Below, one piece after another: positions 1-12,343 of a stretch of DNA of 64,000 nucleotides (its first letter is position 1; the number at the start of each line of letters is the position of its first letter). The stretch lies in the NCBI RefSeq assembly GCF_033807575.1, contig NC_084708.1, positions 1,426,001 to 1,490,000 on the forward strand, given 5' to 3'. Both the position numbers and the translations under genes were made by a program. This DNA is from Cydia pomonella (lineage: Eukaryota; Arthropoda; Insecta; Lepidoptera; Tortricidae). The notes beneath the pieces are model-generated. The model was not told the DNA's origin, searched no databases, and worked only from the letters and a program-made list of their open reading frames with translations.

Positions 1-80
1 ATACGTCTTCAAACAAAAAAACGTCACTTTTGACACTGACATATCCGATCTATATCGTATCTATACCTTATATTTGACAT

Positions 81-277
81 ATAGGGAGCGTGCATGAACT
101 ATAGGAGGCAGCACAGGAGCCGTCAGATTTTTGGCGCGAATCGTAAATGTTCCAATGTAGCCCACAAGATGGCAGAACCTACCATGCACAACAAAACACG
201 TGACGTGTAAATTTACATGTTTATTGTTCCGATTCAGGCCACAAGATGGCAGACCCACCAACGCGCACGGTCCCTAT
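81..277. mobile_element. TIR element, family F copy 1
   Basis: Starts ATAGGGAGCGTGC and ends with GCGCACGGTCCCTAT, inverted ends with small mismatches. Interior has two 'ccacaagatggcaga' blocks. A second copy is at 38847-39084. No coding capacity; MITE-like. Confidence 0.7.
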
Positions 278-1331
278 CTTAAATTTCGAATCGGGCCGTT
301 AGCCTTTTCATTGAGTTACCTACTTCGGATCATTTGCACCAATCTGTATATCAGGCCGATTCGAATGTACACCAGACATCTAAACGATATTTGAATGATA
401 TTGGAATCATATCAGGTAGCTGACATTCGCGCGTTCATTTCGCTCAGACTTGACCGTACACGTATTAGTGCGAGCGAAACGCCTGTGCCAATGACTGCAA
501 ACATATAGAATAGATTTTTTCTTAATCATTAACACACAAATAGTCAATAGACATACATAGAGAATAAAGTGTCATGAAAAGGCCTCATCTCAGCATGTAG
601 CTGGCGACTTCCAGCGCTGATCTTCCGATGAGACCATCAAGTAAGAAATAATTATGGAAGGTAACAAAAGAAAAGAAACATAAAAGAAACCGAAACGAAT
701 ATTAGTACATTACTAAAGAGGCCGGGAAACGTAGGGTTGCAGGCTAAGTAGATATATACGGCTGAGCGTAGCGAAGCCGGATAGAGATACGCGGCCGGCA
801 ACCCCGTTTCTCGCCGAGATATGTATAGTGCTTTTCTTAAACTTGCAATTAAAACAAAAAATTGTAGTCAATTTGTTTTGTGGCGACCTACTCGGTTCGC
901 CATTCTACCAGCGGTATACAACTTACGCGCGTAAGTCCGCGCGCCTGCGCGATGCGCCACCGCCTTTGCTTAGCAACGAGTATGCACAACAAATCACCGT
1001 ACCAAGCTAACTGAAGCTAGTTGGATGCCAAGACGTTGTGTCACAATTTGACGTTAAAAAACAAAAGAAGGTTGCTTTACAGTCCTAGGTGTGTAAGGCA
1101 GTATGAAATTCCTTTACATATCATCTTCACTCATCGCACCTGATATCTAGTATTTCCGGACCTAATTTGAAATAAGTCATGTCATCATTTCATAGCAAGT
1201 TTGAGAAAAATATATTAATAATACTGTATACGTAGTAACTAATTGGTTTTAACTTACTTGTAGGTATATTAGGTACGTACAGTTCTTTATATTTTGACGG
1301 CGTAAATCTTTTTTCGATTGTGCCTGATGTA
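278..1331. other. No gene recognised; probably old repeats
   Basis: Short ORFs only. Contains pieces that look like decayed repeats, for example around 420-490 and 720-830, but no boundary can be set. Confidence 0.5.
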
Positions 1332-1476
1332 CAGTCAACTAATTTGATTCCTAGGCCACTATAGAACCATGCCATAATGACTTCTACGACAGTGCTTATT
1401 AAGTGATGCGTGTCAAGTATCTAGTAGTTAAAGCGACAAGGTTCTATAGTGGCCTAGGATTCAAATTGGTTGACTG
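1332..1476. mobile_element. TA-flanked MITE-like element, family G copy 1
   Basis: Inverted ends CAGTCAAC ... GTTGACTG, with 'cctaggccactatagaacc' and its complement just inside, flanked by TA on both sides. TA duplication points to the Tc1/mariner type. Copy 2 is at 43642-43780. Confidence 0.8.
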
Positions 1477-1935
1477 TAACCCACTCTTCCATTCAAAACT
1501 GATCAATGTTAAATGTTTCTAAAAACTACAAAATAATATATTATTACATTACAAAATATGGTTCATATGCGAGATAAGATGTCTGTAAATTTACCCGCAA
1601 AATCATATATTATTATGTAGAGCCAAGAACATTGAAAAAAAAAAAAATATTTGTAAAAGACAAGTTTACCATCACAAAATTAAACTTCTTGGTAACCACT
1701 GTGTAAGTGTAGAAATGGTTTGAATTAATTGAAAAACTGTCGCCATCCATTTGAAACCCGTTCTCCGAGACAGCCATTGAACGATACACTTTTAGAATTG
1801 AAATTGAAGGAAGTTAGCGACTGTTCAAAGTTTGTTTTAGGGGAAGTTTAATCGAAATCTAGCTCTCTCGGATCTTGTTTGAATACGACCTGAAGTCCTG
1901 TCATTAGGGGCCCGATTCAATTTTGAGAACTTTTT

Positions 1936-2615
1936 AAGCCCGTTGCAGATGGAGCGATAATACGGATAATTTAGTGGTCATGTAATGAAACTGTTTATTT
2001 GTTGAAAATGTAACTTATTGTCTATTTTTAGATAAATTTTGTTCGGTGATGATTTGTATTTTAGGAATGCTGTTTGAAAATTATATGTCAGGGATTTTTT
2101 TATAGTTTTTAACATTCCAGGAACTTTCAGTATGACCTAAGTATATATTAATATACTTACCGTAAGATACCGACAGATTGCGACAGATATCTTATAGTAT
2201 AGCTAAACACCACAAACGCGATACTAAAATTTATATCAATGTCTGTCTAGCACCTACATTGTGAGAGAGGCGAAATATACCAAAATACATCGTAATATAC
2301 CGGGCTAAATAGTAAATATCAAAAGGTATCTTAAGATGCCTCGTTATAAGATATCGTAAGATGCCTTGTTATAAGATATCATAAGATGCCTTGTTATAAG
2401 ATATCATAAGATGCCTTGTTATAAGATATCATAAGATGCCTTGTTATAAGATATCATAAGATGCCTTGTTATAAGATATCATAAGATGCCTTGTTTTAAG
2501 ATATCATAAGATGCCTTGTTATAAGATATCATAAGAAGCCTTGTTATAAGATATCATAAGATGCCTTGCTATAAGATGACTTTTGGTATATTATCGCTCC
2601 GTCTGTGACGGGCTT
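1936..2615. mobile_element. TIR element carrying a minisatellite
   Basis: Left end aagcccgttgcagatggagc; the right end is its inverted match with about two or three differences (aagcccgtcacagacggagc on the complement). The interior is non-coding and its last third is the 25-bp tandem array. Confidence 0.65.
2332..2578. repeat. 25-bp tandem repeat, about 10 units
   Basis: Unit ataagatatcataagatgcc plus ttgtt. Units are almost identical, with single changes in the first, the last and a few inner units. Confidence 0.95.
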
Positions 2616-3681
2616 TTTATGATTGGCGCGCATCTCACGCATTTTCACTTCATTTCTCATTCACCAATCAGCGAGAGATACCTTCAAGATCGTATCAAAA
2701 TAAGATTAAAACCGTCATAAGTTATTAAATGTGAATTGGGCTTCAGAGGGTCTACCGCGAACTAGATTCCACGTGTATCCTCCCTGTCAAACTAACGTAC
2801 GAAGTTACAAGTGCGACCGAGAGGCAACGTCGAACGCGTTTCCTCTCGGTCGAGTGCGAGCGAGATGCCATAAAATAAGAGATGGCCCCTGACTGTGTTT
2901 CATGAGCACCAATCCACATTGGCTATGTTCATGCGGCGTTAATTTTCAAAATCGTTCATATGGGGCATCGATGCGGGAGCGTCTAGCCGTGTGAACGATT
3001 TTGCAAGTTGTCATACAAATTTTGCTGTCACTACGATATACGGTTAAATCCCGTATACGGTATATGTGAAAAGTTACTCACGCTGAACTTAGGTCGTGTC
3101 AAAACATGAAAACAATATCAAATTGTAAATATAGAATGGGCCTCCCCCTCTGCTATTATCGTGTCCAAGTTTTAAGGTAATCTTGGGCCTCCAAGATTAG
3201 TGTCTGGCTTCTATTGTTATAAAGTTGTGCTATATTCACAACTTTGAGAACAAACCAAATTATTTTTAACATTTTTATTTATTTGTGTTTTGATGTGACT
3301 ACACTACTATAAAGTAACAGAACGAAAGGCAAAGAAAGAGACGCATTAATAAAATAAAAAAATAAAATAAAATATTTTTATTTCAGAACCATCAGAATTC
3401 CATAAAACATTGTTAGTACCATCGTTATAGCCAGGGATTAGTAAGTACATTAAAATCAAATCCAAACATAATAAGAATAATAGATATTTAATAATATTGA
3501 CATAATAACAATGAAATCATGATTTATAGTAAAATAAAAATTAGTTGAAATAATGAATACAAAAATAATTAATAAATTAACATGTCAAATTCAAAATAAA
3601 ATAGACTAGAATAATAATTCGTAATGTCAAAATTTACTATTTTTATTCATATTCCCATAAATAATGATTTCATGTCAAAAG
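2616..3681. other. No gene recognised; A+T-rich with repeat pieces
   Basis: Contains a G+C-rich block at 2780-2880 (cgaccgagaggcaacgtcga and its partial inverted match) and, at 3340-3650, very A+T-rich sequence. No supported ORF. Confidence 0.5.
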
Positions 3682-3840
3682 AGCATACTGAGCAACTTTT
3701 ACTATGGGACAAACCCTGAAAATACGATAAAAAATTTGGCTGTTTCATACATTTTACTGGTCTGATGTTGAAATTTCCTATGGGAGAGTCAATTTTGATT
3801 GATCCCAATGAGTTGGTCCCATAGAGTTGCTCAGTATGAC
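3682..3840. mobile_element. Short TIR element (catactgagcaact ends)
   Basis: Ends catactgagcaact...tatggga and tcccatagagttgctcagtatg face each other. A related single end occurs near 27088. Non-coding. Confidence 0.6.
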
Positions 3841-3989
3841 CTAAACATGAATGGGTTTCTTTCTTTGCCTTTTGTTCTGTTACATACCTATAAATTAAGC
3901 AGCGTTTTGGTTACGCACTGGGCAAGGGGATTGGCGGTCTAGTGTTATTAGTCTATGGTATTAAAAAAGATGATATTTGATGAGATGTT

Positions 3990-4190
3990 ATTTGATATTT
4001 ACCAGTCGCTTTTCGGTGAAGGAAAACATCGTGAGGAAACCGGACTAATCCCAACAAGGCCTAGTACCCTCTGGGTTGGAAGGTCAGATGGCAGTGGCTT
4101 TCGTAAAAACTAGTGCCTACGCCAAATCTTGGGATTAGTTGTCAAAGCGGACCCCAGGCTCCCTTGAGCCGTGGCAACGCTAGGAAGAAA
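3990..4190 (+). mobile_element. tRNA-derived SINE, family C, body only
   Basis: Contains the family body (ccagtcgcttttcggtgaag ... caaatcttgggattagttgt ... gagccgtggcaa) without the tRNA-like head. Full-length copy at 42515-42840. Confidence 0.75.
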
Positions 4191-4349
4191 GGTATTAAAA
4201 AAGATGGAGAATGTATGTAAGACTTGCTACGCATTATGTCGAAAGATTTAGTTGTATAGGCAGGGTGGACGCGAATTAAGCAAGTTAATTTTTGAAAATT
4301 CATATTACGCGCTAATCGTGGCTTTTCCTTCCTTCTAGTAAGCTAAACT

Positions 4350-4528
4350 TTATAATGAACCCGCGGTTTTTCCAGACCGATACGACCTTCAAATCAAACC
4401 TTCAAGAAAATAACGTACTTATATTTCTAAGACCGGCAACGCACTTGCCCCTCTGGTATTACAGGTGTCCATGAGCAATGCTTACCATCAGGCGATACGT
4501 CTGCTTGTTTCCATCCTATATCATAAAA
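4350..4528 (+). mobile_element. Non-LTR retrotransposon 3' tail
   Basis: Ends in tgcttaccatcaggcgatac ... cataaaaaaa, the tail shared by several LINE fragments here (11935-12003; 63400-63560 on the - strand). Confidence 0.6.
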
Positions 4529-5007
4529 AAATCTTGTGTGAAGTAAAATTCCTAATTAAATATATTAAAAAATACAGAAGTAAAAAAAAAATTCGGCTTT
4601 ATTAGTTTTTTTTCGGAAAAACCGTAACTGAAATTTGTAGTGTTTTTAAGAAACTTGAAAGAAACGAGTCGTTTGGAAATTTTCCCGTAGTTTTCCTTTT
4701 CAACGCTACTAAATAAGAATCCAATAAAGGCCATAGAGAAAATGACTTCCACAGAGATTTGCGACATTTGCGTCACGCAAGCGGGGCTCAAGGAAAACGC
4801 CAATTACTTAAGTATTTGTTGACCTAGTCCTGCCAGACATAGATAAGACCCTGCACGGAATTAGAGGCTCTAATGCTATCTGTATTATAGCAAAAATCCC
4901 CTGAGGTTAGGCAGATAATTTTAATCCAAAATCGTAAAGACAAGTGTAACAGTGAATAAAGAGTTTGTTTAATTAAATACATTTTTATTCTCTTGTTATT
5001 TTGAGAG

Positions 5008-6290
5008 ATTAAGGGAGGTAAACAGGCACACAGCGACTTTTTGCAGCGATTCAGTCGCGCGTTTTATGTGGCCCCGTGTCACATTTGCAATAGGCGACAG
5101 AGGTGATGCAGTTAAGTTACCTGTATATTTTTTAATGTGTGGGGTTACTTCTTCCTCCAAAAGGAAGTAACGTACACTTTTGGTTGAATGACCTGCTCTA
5201 TAGATATTTAAATTTAGTTATCTTTTTTTTTTTGTATTCACTGCGTATTGTTCGGTTTTGCTATCCTGTCCTAAATGTAATAGTGTTAATGTTTCTGCTG
5301 TCCTTAGCTAGATGTCTAAATACGGCGGTGGCAGAATAACAGCGTCCGTTGCTGGAAGTCCGCTGTGCCCAGAGGCCTTTTGGCGCAGACATTAGCTGAG
5401 CCACTTTCCCTTTCAATTAGTTTGTAAGCATTATTGTGTACTTTTATTATGTACCTATTTTTAAACTTTTTGAATAAACGTCTTTATTATTATTATCTTT
5501 ATTTTCTTTCTTTTTTTATGTTTTTTTTTATTTTTTAGATTAGGATTTTTTATAATATGGATATAAAAGTAAAATATAAAAACACTTACAAAACAATACA
5601 AAAGATATAAACACATTATAAAAAACCTAACCTAGGGTGCCACCAGCAGCGGGGCAAGGCCCAAGCTGCCGGTGGTCAGGGCCGCAGGGAGAGGAACCGC
5701 CGGACTATCCGCGCCGTGCTCAAAATCACCGCCTTCTGCATCTGACCCTTGATCCAACCACCTAGCGAGAGTCTCTCAAGGTGTTGTTCGAGACTCTTCG
5801 CTATGAGACCGTTCGCTGAAACGACTATCGGGACAATTTATTTTTATTATTATTATTATTATTTGTATGTCTTTCCCATCACGGAACAATGGTGTTCCGG
5901 ACCTTTGGGAGGCGTGCGCGGAGCCGAAGCCAACACGTAGAGTCCCTTTTGACACTTTAATGAAATGTACGGGGTACACCTAGCGGATGTTGCCCTTGCC
6001 CGTGTCATGGGACGCACGCAGAGGCAGCACCCACCAGGGTGTAAGGACTATTTGAGAGTTGATGGAATCTAAAATGAACTGGGCTATTGGGTGAAAGCGT
6101 ACTAAGCGCACTTTAGTAGCGAATGGAAGATGTTATCAAAGTCGACCCGCAAATCAAAGTAACCCCGGTTTACCGTAGTTACGAACGATGCAGAATCGAT
6201 ATACGGCGACAGATTCGCGACTGTACCGTGGCATTTATGCGACTGAATCGCTGCTGAATTTCTGCAAAAGGTCGCCGTGTGCCTCCCAAT
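5008..6290. mobile_element. Possible TIR element containing LINE fragment
   Basis: The left side gggaggtaaacaggcacaca...gcgattcagtcgc matches in inverted orientation cgactgaatcgc...gtgtgcctccc at 6242-6289. The space between holds a LINE reverse-transcriptase tail. No clear target duplication. Confidence 0.45.
5676..5834 (-). pseudogene. Non-LTR retrotransposon ORF2 C-terminus
   Basis: The - strand frame reads VPIVVSANGLIAKSLEQHL, then GGWIKGQMQKAV and TARIVRRFLSL before TGA. This is typical of the extreme C-terminus of lepidopteran LINE polymerases. Upstream part missing. Confidence 0.7.
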
Positions 6291-6324
6291 GGTATATTTA
6301 TAATGTAATTTTTTTCTAAATCTG

Positions 6325-6693
6325 TTGTCTTTTAATTTATATTTATTAGAGGAAATTGCTAGCTTATTTCGCTATTTTTCCTCTGTTATTAGTACCTATT
6401 TGAGGAAAGACGGCCGATATCAGGTAATAAGGCAAGATTGGCTTATTCGCCGTAATTTATTTTCTGCTGGCTCGAATTATGATTGTGATAAAATTAGATT
6501 TATGCGAATAGCTAAGGAAAGAAAATATAAATTAATTGGCCTATTAATTTTATTATATCGCAGAAATACAGTCAGCAGCAGAAATTTTCATTGCTTTTGT
6601 GCTCTTATTCTAAAAGTCACTCTTCCTCGTCTCGTCTCGCGTTTCTCCGATTGGATCGATGCTCTCGACGAGTGTGTATATCCGGCATTATAA
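6325..6693 (+). other. 122-codon ORF, not recognised
   Basis: Open frame with no domain or signal peptide that I can name. AATAAA follows the stop within a few bases. It may be chance or a decayed mobile element. Confidence 0.15.
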
Positions 6694-6910
6694 ATAAAGG
6701 ATAAGTGGACTAGACTAGTCTACAAAACTCACGGTTTCGGCCGAGACTCGAACGGTACTGCAATATCCCTGCTTGTAAATATAAGCTTGTAAAACTATGT
6801 TTTATACATACAAGTTCTTGTTATGTGTGTTACTCGTACTTTGCAGAACTAATTTAGTATGTTAACTGCTCGGGTGCAATTTGAATTGCAACGAAAAACA
6901 TTATTGGTTT

Positions 6911-7345
6911 AACGACCGGTCTTGCCTAGTGGGTATATAGTGACGCTGCCTATGAAGCTGATGCAGGGATCGGAACCGGTTTTTTGCAAAAACATCGAAA
7001 TAACCATATATTTCGGTTTATTTTATACTCTAAATGTAGGACTCAGTTGTGTTTTCAGATAACGACTTCGTATTATTAGATTGCCTAATTAGAAATGAAG
7101 TAATTAACAAAGAACGAAAAAATACCGTTTTCGTTCCCATACAAAAAATACCGGTTTCCGATCCCTGAGCTGATGGTCCCGGGTTCAAATCCTGGTAAAA
7201 GCATATATTTGTGTGATGAACACGGATATTTGTTTCTGAGTCATGGGTGTTTTCTATGTATTTAAGTGTTTATAATTATATATTGTATATATCGCTTACT
7301 GTGGGACTTAGTCAATTTGTGTAATAATGTCCTATAATATTTATT
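6911..7345 (+). mobile_element. tRNA-derived SINE, family B, split by a hAT-like MITE
   Basis: Head with A-box-like tgcctagtggg (the usual TGGCCTAGTGG box altered) and B-box GGTTCAAATCC, tail gtcctataatatttattt. A 204-bp element (6964-7167) interrupts the head. Confidence 0.85.
6964..7167. mobile_element. hAT-like MITE, 204 bp, copy 1
   Basis: Ends CAGGGATCGG ... CCGATCCCTG. Flanked by the perfect 8-bp duplication AGCTGATG (6956-6963 and 7168-7175). A second 204-bp copy is at 51071-51274. Confidence 0.9.
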
Positions 7346-7812
7346 TATTATTGGTGCCGCATCCATTAGAGGGCTGTTTACTATGCAGATTTAGAATCGA
7401 AAACACTCATTCTATATCCGAAAACTCGATCCTTTCTCGATAAAATACTGAATAACCTAGTATCAGAATTACAAGTCATACAAGTTACAGTTAGGCCAAG
7501 GACGTCAAACAAAGTGTGATTGACTTGTGCTATCATCCGTGTAGCATTTATTTTGTGTGGGAGACGAATGAACCGAAGGGGACGGGAAGAAACCAATATC
7601 ATCCTTTTAGATATGTAGATAAACAACTTAAGAATAGCTCGGAAGTATTGGATTTAGAAGGGCAAGGCAATTCTTTAAAAGTTGTACCTTTGTAATATGT
7701 TTTCGATGTGACTTTAGTATTCTTTTTTGGAAGGTAGCTAATATTATACTTAGTGATAAAACCGCCTGCTTGTTTCCACTCTTAATTTGACTTTTTATAC
7801 ATAGCTTTATTT

Positions 7813-8085
7813 GACGACCAGTTTGGCCTAGTGGGTAGTGACCCTGCCTACGAAGCTGATGGTCCCGGGTTAAAATCCTGGTAAGGGCATTTATTCGTGT
7901 GATGAGCATGGATATTTGTTCCTGAGTCATGGGTGTTTTCTATGTATTTAAGTATTTATAAATATTTATATATTATATATATCGTTGTCTAAGTACCCTC
8001 AACACAAGCCTTATTGAGCTTACTGTGGGACTTAGTTCAATTGGTGTAATAATGTCGTATAATATTTATTTAGTATTTATTTATT
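7813..8085 (+). mobile_element. tRNA-derived SINE, family B
   Basis: Full copy: A-box TGGCCTAGTGG, B-box-like sequence, body with cgttgtctaagtaccctcaa and gagcttactgtgggacttag, A/T tail. Confidence 0.85.
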
Positions 8086-8274
8086 TTATTTATTTGTTTA
8101 TTTATTTATTTAATCTTTATTGCACTAAAGAAAAACTTATCGTACAGAAGGCGGTCTAAATGCCGAAAATAATTCTCTACCAGTCAATCTTAAGGCAAAG
8201 CAGAAAGATTGTGGGCGATGCACGGGCTGCTGTGTAACTGTTTGAAGGCTAGAATTGAAAAGGCCTATTGAATT

Positions 8275-8638
8275 TTTTTTTTATACTACGTCGGTGGCAA
8301 ACAAGCATACGGCCCGCCTGATGGTAAGCAGTCTCCGTAGCCTATGTACGCCTGCAACTCTAGAGGAGTTACATGCGCGTTGCCGACCCTAAACCCCCAC
8401 CCCCCTCGTCGAGCTCTGGTAACCTTACTCACCGGCAGGAACACAACACTATGAGTAGGGTCTAGTGTTATTTGGCTGCGGTTTTCTGTAAGGTGGAGGT
8501 ACTTCCCCAGTAGGGCTCTGCTCTAGATCTAGAATGACATCCACTGGCTGTACCCTACCACACAAAGCGTGATGAGATTCACAATGCCCATACCTCTCTT
8601 GTGGACGTAGTTTAAGGACGTACCCGGGTCCAAATTAT
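8275..8638 (-). mobile_element. Retroposon family A, near full length
   Basis: On the + strand it starts poly(T), then actacgtcggtggcaaacaa, and ends ggacgtacccgggtcc. The poly(A) end is therefore on the - strand. Other copies at 13441, 48112, 48982, 52873 and 59873. Confidence 0.8.
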
Positions 8639-9334
8639 CCAAAATATCTCTTTATTAGGTTTGTTTAGGCGTGTGTTTGTTATATCTTACTGACCTATAG
8701 TTAGTTATGTTCTAGTTTGTAACCTCTTTTGTGCTGGGAAATGTTTAGTTTCTAGTTCTTTTATATCTTTAATATATTTTTGATTTGCTTAGTTACCTCA
8801 CTTCGAATAAAACACTCATGTCGTAAACATCTCTTTTGACTCTATTTTTTCAAATATCTAATTTTCTAAGTTTTATAACAAGTTAGTTATACACGAACGA
8901 ATTTCTGGACATTTTCAAATAAATCGACAACCATTGTGCCTAATATTTTGCGTGAAACGAGGTAGCGGTACTATTAATCACCCCAGCTCCTCCACGAAGC
9001 CTGGAAATGTCTTCAGATTGCTAACTGCCTCTTTTAGTGTGCACCGAGTCCCTAGAGGTATTTGCTCCTGTACTTACCTACCTGTTTGCAGTCTAGAAGA
9101 ATGTGTTTTATTGTTTCTTCTTCTTCCATGCACGCTCAGCACATGGGACTATCTTTTACCCATAATATGGAGGTGTTTGTTTAGTGTGACATGCCCTGTA
9201 AATAATTTTTAGTGGTATTTTGGTGAGCTTGTATTTCAGTTCCGGCAGAATGTGTGACCTGACACTTAGTGACCCATTTATGTGGGTCATGGTCTTGTAG
9301 ATATAGGTCTCTTGTAGCCCACATATGATATGTT

Positions 9335-9570
9335 TTCACGTCCGCTCTAGCCTGGTGGTTAGTGACCCTGCCTATGAAGTCGATGGTCCTGGTTTCGAAT
9401 CTCGGTAAGGGCACTTATTTGTGTGATGCACACGGATATTTCTATGCATATATTGTTTTCTGTGTATGTAAGTATGTATTTATCTATACAAGTATGTACC
9501 CATCAAGATTTGCTTAGTTTGGGGCTAGCTTGATCTGTGTAAGATGTCCCCTAATATTTAATTTAATATT
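9335..9570 (+). mobile_element. tRNA-derived SINE, family B relative
   Basis: Diverged head (ctagcctggtggttagtgac, ggtcctggtttcgaatctcg) and a variant tail (gcttagtttggggctagctt) shared with the copy at 36268. Confidence 0.75.
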
Positions 9571-10084
9571 TAATATGACGTTAGCAGTCCTAACGTGTTA
9601 TGTTATTGTCAATTGAGGTGATAGCAAGGTGTCACATGCTTAGCACTAGGAAGTCTACCTACAAGTAGCTACAACTATTTGTGACTAATCTGTGTCCTCA
9701 CCCGGTGTTGCCTGCACATGGAACAATTGTGAGTTGTCAGTATATCACGGAGTGCAATTGGACGTCTGATTCTCGCGATTATCCAATTGGCGTGAGTGGT
9801 GGGGCGCGGGACGATTGGATCATGAGGAAATATATGAGTACGGCTAGCTATTAGTACTTATCTTTTGAAAAATAGGTTACCATAAACATGTCGACTGACC
9901 GACCAAGACCAAACGATCGGTCAACAGACCTCTTTGACTTGATTTTGTAACGGTTTTGATTTAATTTTGATACGACATTGCCTGCCTGTCCTAACCTACG
10001 GTGCCCAAACATGGTCACTCACCCTTACATACTAATAAAATAAATACATATATATATACATACATTATATATTATACAATCATA
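9571..10084. other. No gene recognised
   Basis: A+T-rich sequence with no supported ORF or clear element ends. Confidence 0.5.
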
Positions 10085-10690
10085 CATAAAGGCAAGTTAA
10101 GGCAGCGAAAGGTAGTCTTCAAAAGATTTTTGAAAACGGGAAGGGATTTAGCACGTCTAATGTCTAATGGCAAAGCATTCCACAACCGAACAGCACGAAA
10201 AGAAAAAGAGTTGCTATAAAATTGTTGGTGGAGCAAGGAGATGCATCTCCGCACAGCGGACCGAGGAAAGATAGTTGAAACGCTTTTTAAGATATAGAGC
10301 GGTGGAGGGGTTGAAAAGAATGTTATAAAGAAGTACAAGAATATGAGAGTTACGGCGATGACGAATAGGGAGCCACTTGAGCTGGGTACGAAACGTGGTC
10401 AGAGACGTGGTCATATTTGCGTAATCCAAATATGAATCTTATACAGACGTTTTGAAGGCGCTCAAGTTTATTTAGCTGGTCCTCTGTAAGATCAAGATAG
10501 CAAATATCGGCATAATCCAATATAGGGAGAAGAAGAGATTGAGCAAGCGCAATTCTGGTAGCGAGCGGCAAGAAGCTACGAAGCCTGCGAAGTGACCCCA
10601 GAGAAGCAAACATCTTCCTACTGATCTCACTTATCTGTGGTACCCAAGACAGTGTGCGATCAAATATAACTCCAAGATTTTTTACCTGGC
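10085..10690 (-). pseudogene. Jockey/CR1-like LINE ORF2 C-terminus, frameshifted
   Basis: Read on the - strand in three frames in the correct order: KNLGVIFDRTLSWVPQIS, then RIALAQSLLLPILDYAD and LNKLERLQNVCIRFIFGLRK, then QLKWLPIRHRR, then FRAVRLWNALPLDIRRAKSL. This is the thumb and C-terminal region of a non-LTR polymerase. Broken by frameshifts, so a dead copy. Confidence 0.85.
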
Positions 10691-10847
10691 TCGATAATAA
10701 TTATAATAATAGTAAGCAGTGAAAGTAACAGTTCAACACCGAACTTTGAAAATTACAGCATCTTTTTCTTTTACTCCAATGAAGGCTACTTAGATTGTTT
10801 GCAGCGGGCCCTCTGATTCATGGTCGATTAGTGTCGCTTTTATTAAT

Positions 10848-11115
10848 GTTGATGACCGGTCTGGCCTAGTGGGTAGTGACCCTGCCCATGAAGCCGATGG
10901 TCCTGAATTTGAATCCCGATAAGGGCATTTATTTGCGTGATGAACACAAATATTTGTTCCTGAATCATGGATGTTTTCTATGTGGGTATTTAAGTATTTG
11001 TATATTATATACTATATCGTTGTCTGAGTACCCACAATACAAGCCTTCTTGAGCTTACCGTGGTATTTGTGTAATGTCCCTATAATATTTACCTAAGTAC
11101 TTATTTATTATTTTA
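10848..11115 (+). mobile_element. tRNA-derived SINE, family B
   Basis: A-box TGGCCTAGTGG, weakened B-box (atttgaatcccg), body and tail as in the other copies. Confidence 0.8.
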
Positions 11116-11308
11116 CGCCTTCCGCATACTAAGTAATATCAAAATTTTAACTTCCTTATCCACATTCATACTTCATTTTACTTACTGGCTTGTTTATTTC
11201 AGGGTCGTGTTATCTTAATACACATTAACATATTTGAAAGGGTCATTACGTATGTTTATATAGCAACTTACGCATACTTGACTATTGATTAAACTTAAAT
11301 TTTTCTTC

Positions 11309-11505
11309 CGTAAGGGGTAGACCTCGGCGGACTTTCTCTGATCAAATCGGGAAAATCCTGAAGAAAGGCCAGGTCAAGAGCACCCTAAACCGACCAGCGT
11401 GTATGAGGAATGTCATGAAAGTGAAGGAAGCGAAAGAGGTATGTCAGGATCGTAGCAAGTGGAAATCCGTGGTCTCTGCCTACCCCTTCGGGAAATAGGC
11501 GTGAT
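11309..11505 (+). pseudogene. LINE ORF2 C-terminal fragment
   Basis: The + frame reads RPRRTFSDQIGKILKKGQV, then MRNVMKVKEAKEVCQDRSKW and a stop. Q-D-R-x-K-W close to the stop is usual at the end of RTE-type polymerases. A tatgtatgta tail follows. Confidence 0.7.
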
Positions 11506-11639
11506 TATATGTATGTATATTTTCTTCCGTCCGGGCCTAATAGTAGCACTACCACGAATTGACACTTGACGTTTACCAAGTCATTGCAGCATACAGATCT
11601 ACAATGTACTTACGTAAGCGTAAATCTATCCAGCCCGCG

Positions 11640-12195
11640 TAGCCAACGTGCCTATCGTTCACGCTCCGTGGCGAACGAAACGCAACTGTCACTGTCACAC
11701 TAATATTGAAGAGTGATAGAGAGAGATGTCTACCGTCACGTTTTTATCACCGCACCTCCCGCCAAAGAAACAAAGTTCATCCTCACTTTCTCGACACGTG
11801 GCAAACCAAGAACAAGCGGGCATCTCGCTCGTTTTTTCCCAGAACGTGCAAGTTGTGGAATGAGCTACCTTCTGAGGTGTTTCCCTTGCGCTATGACATG
11901 GGGTAAGTGGCTCCTCCGATGTTGCTTATGTCCATGGGCGGCGATGACTGCTTCCCATCAGGCGGCTCGTCTGCTCGTTTGCAGCCTATTACATACAAAA
12001 AAAAGATGACTACGCTACGCTACGGAGCGTTAACGATTGTAACGTTGGCTACGCGGCCGCTAACGTAGGTTACGCTGGCCGCGTAGCCAACGTTACAATC
12101 GTTACGCTCCGTAGCGTAGCGTAACTAGCGTAGTCATCTCTCTCTATCACTCTTCCATATTAGTGCGACTGTGACAGTTGCGTTAGGACGACAAT
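11640..12195. mobile_element. Composite inverted-repeat element with LINE insertion
   Basis: A tight hairpin lies at 12014-12125 (gtaacgttggctacgcggcc facing its complement across about 18 bp). The block gagtgatagagagagatg at 11709 meets its inverse catctctctctatcactc at 12135, so a LINE tail (11706-12003) sits between matching ends. Confidence 0.6.
11706..12003 (+). pseudogene. LINE ORF2 C-terminus and 3' tail
   Basis: Reads RTSRQRNKVHPHFLDTWQT, then SRSFFPRTCKLWNELPSEVF. L-W-N-E-L-P is the usual end of lepidopteran jockey-like ORF2. The tail gcttcccatcaggcggctcg ... acatacaaaaaaaa follows. Confidence 0.85.
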
Positions 12196-12343
12196 CGTTG
12201 AAAACATCGATAAACACCAAACGGAAAGAAAAATATATTATCGAGATGACAGATGTTAAAAACTAAACAATGAGTCTCTAGTTATGTTACTCAAAAAAAA
12301 TCACTTATAGTAGGTAATTAATTACTCCATTGAATGAAAATGC

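Noticed and set aside
2332..2578. CRISPR-like array
   Set aside because: Units are contiguous 25-bp repeats with no spacers, in a eukaryotic TIR element.
5139..5339. 66-codon hydrophobic ORF as a membrane protein
   Set aside because: Lies in T-rich sequence before a LINE-like 3' tail; no family signature.
7628..7930. 100-codon - strand ORF
   Set aside because: It is the antisense of a SINE B copy; the same reading appears wherever the SINE occurs.
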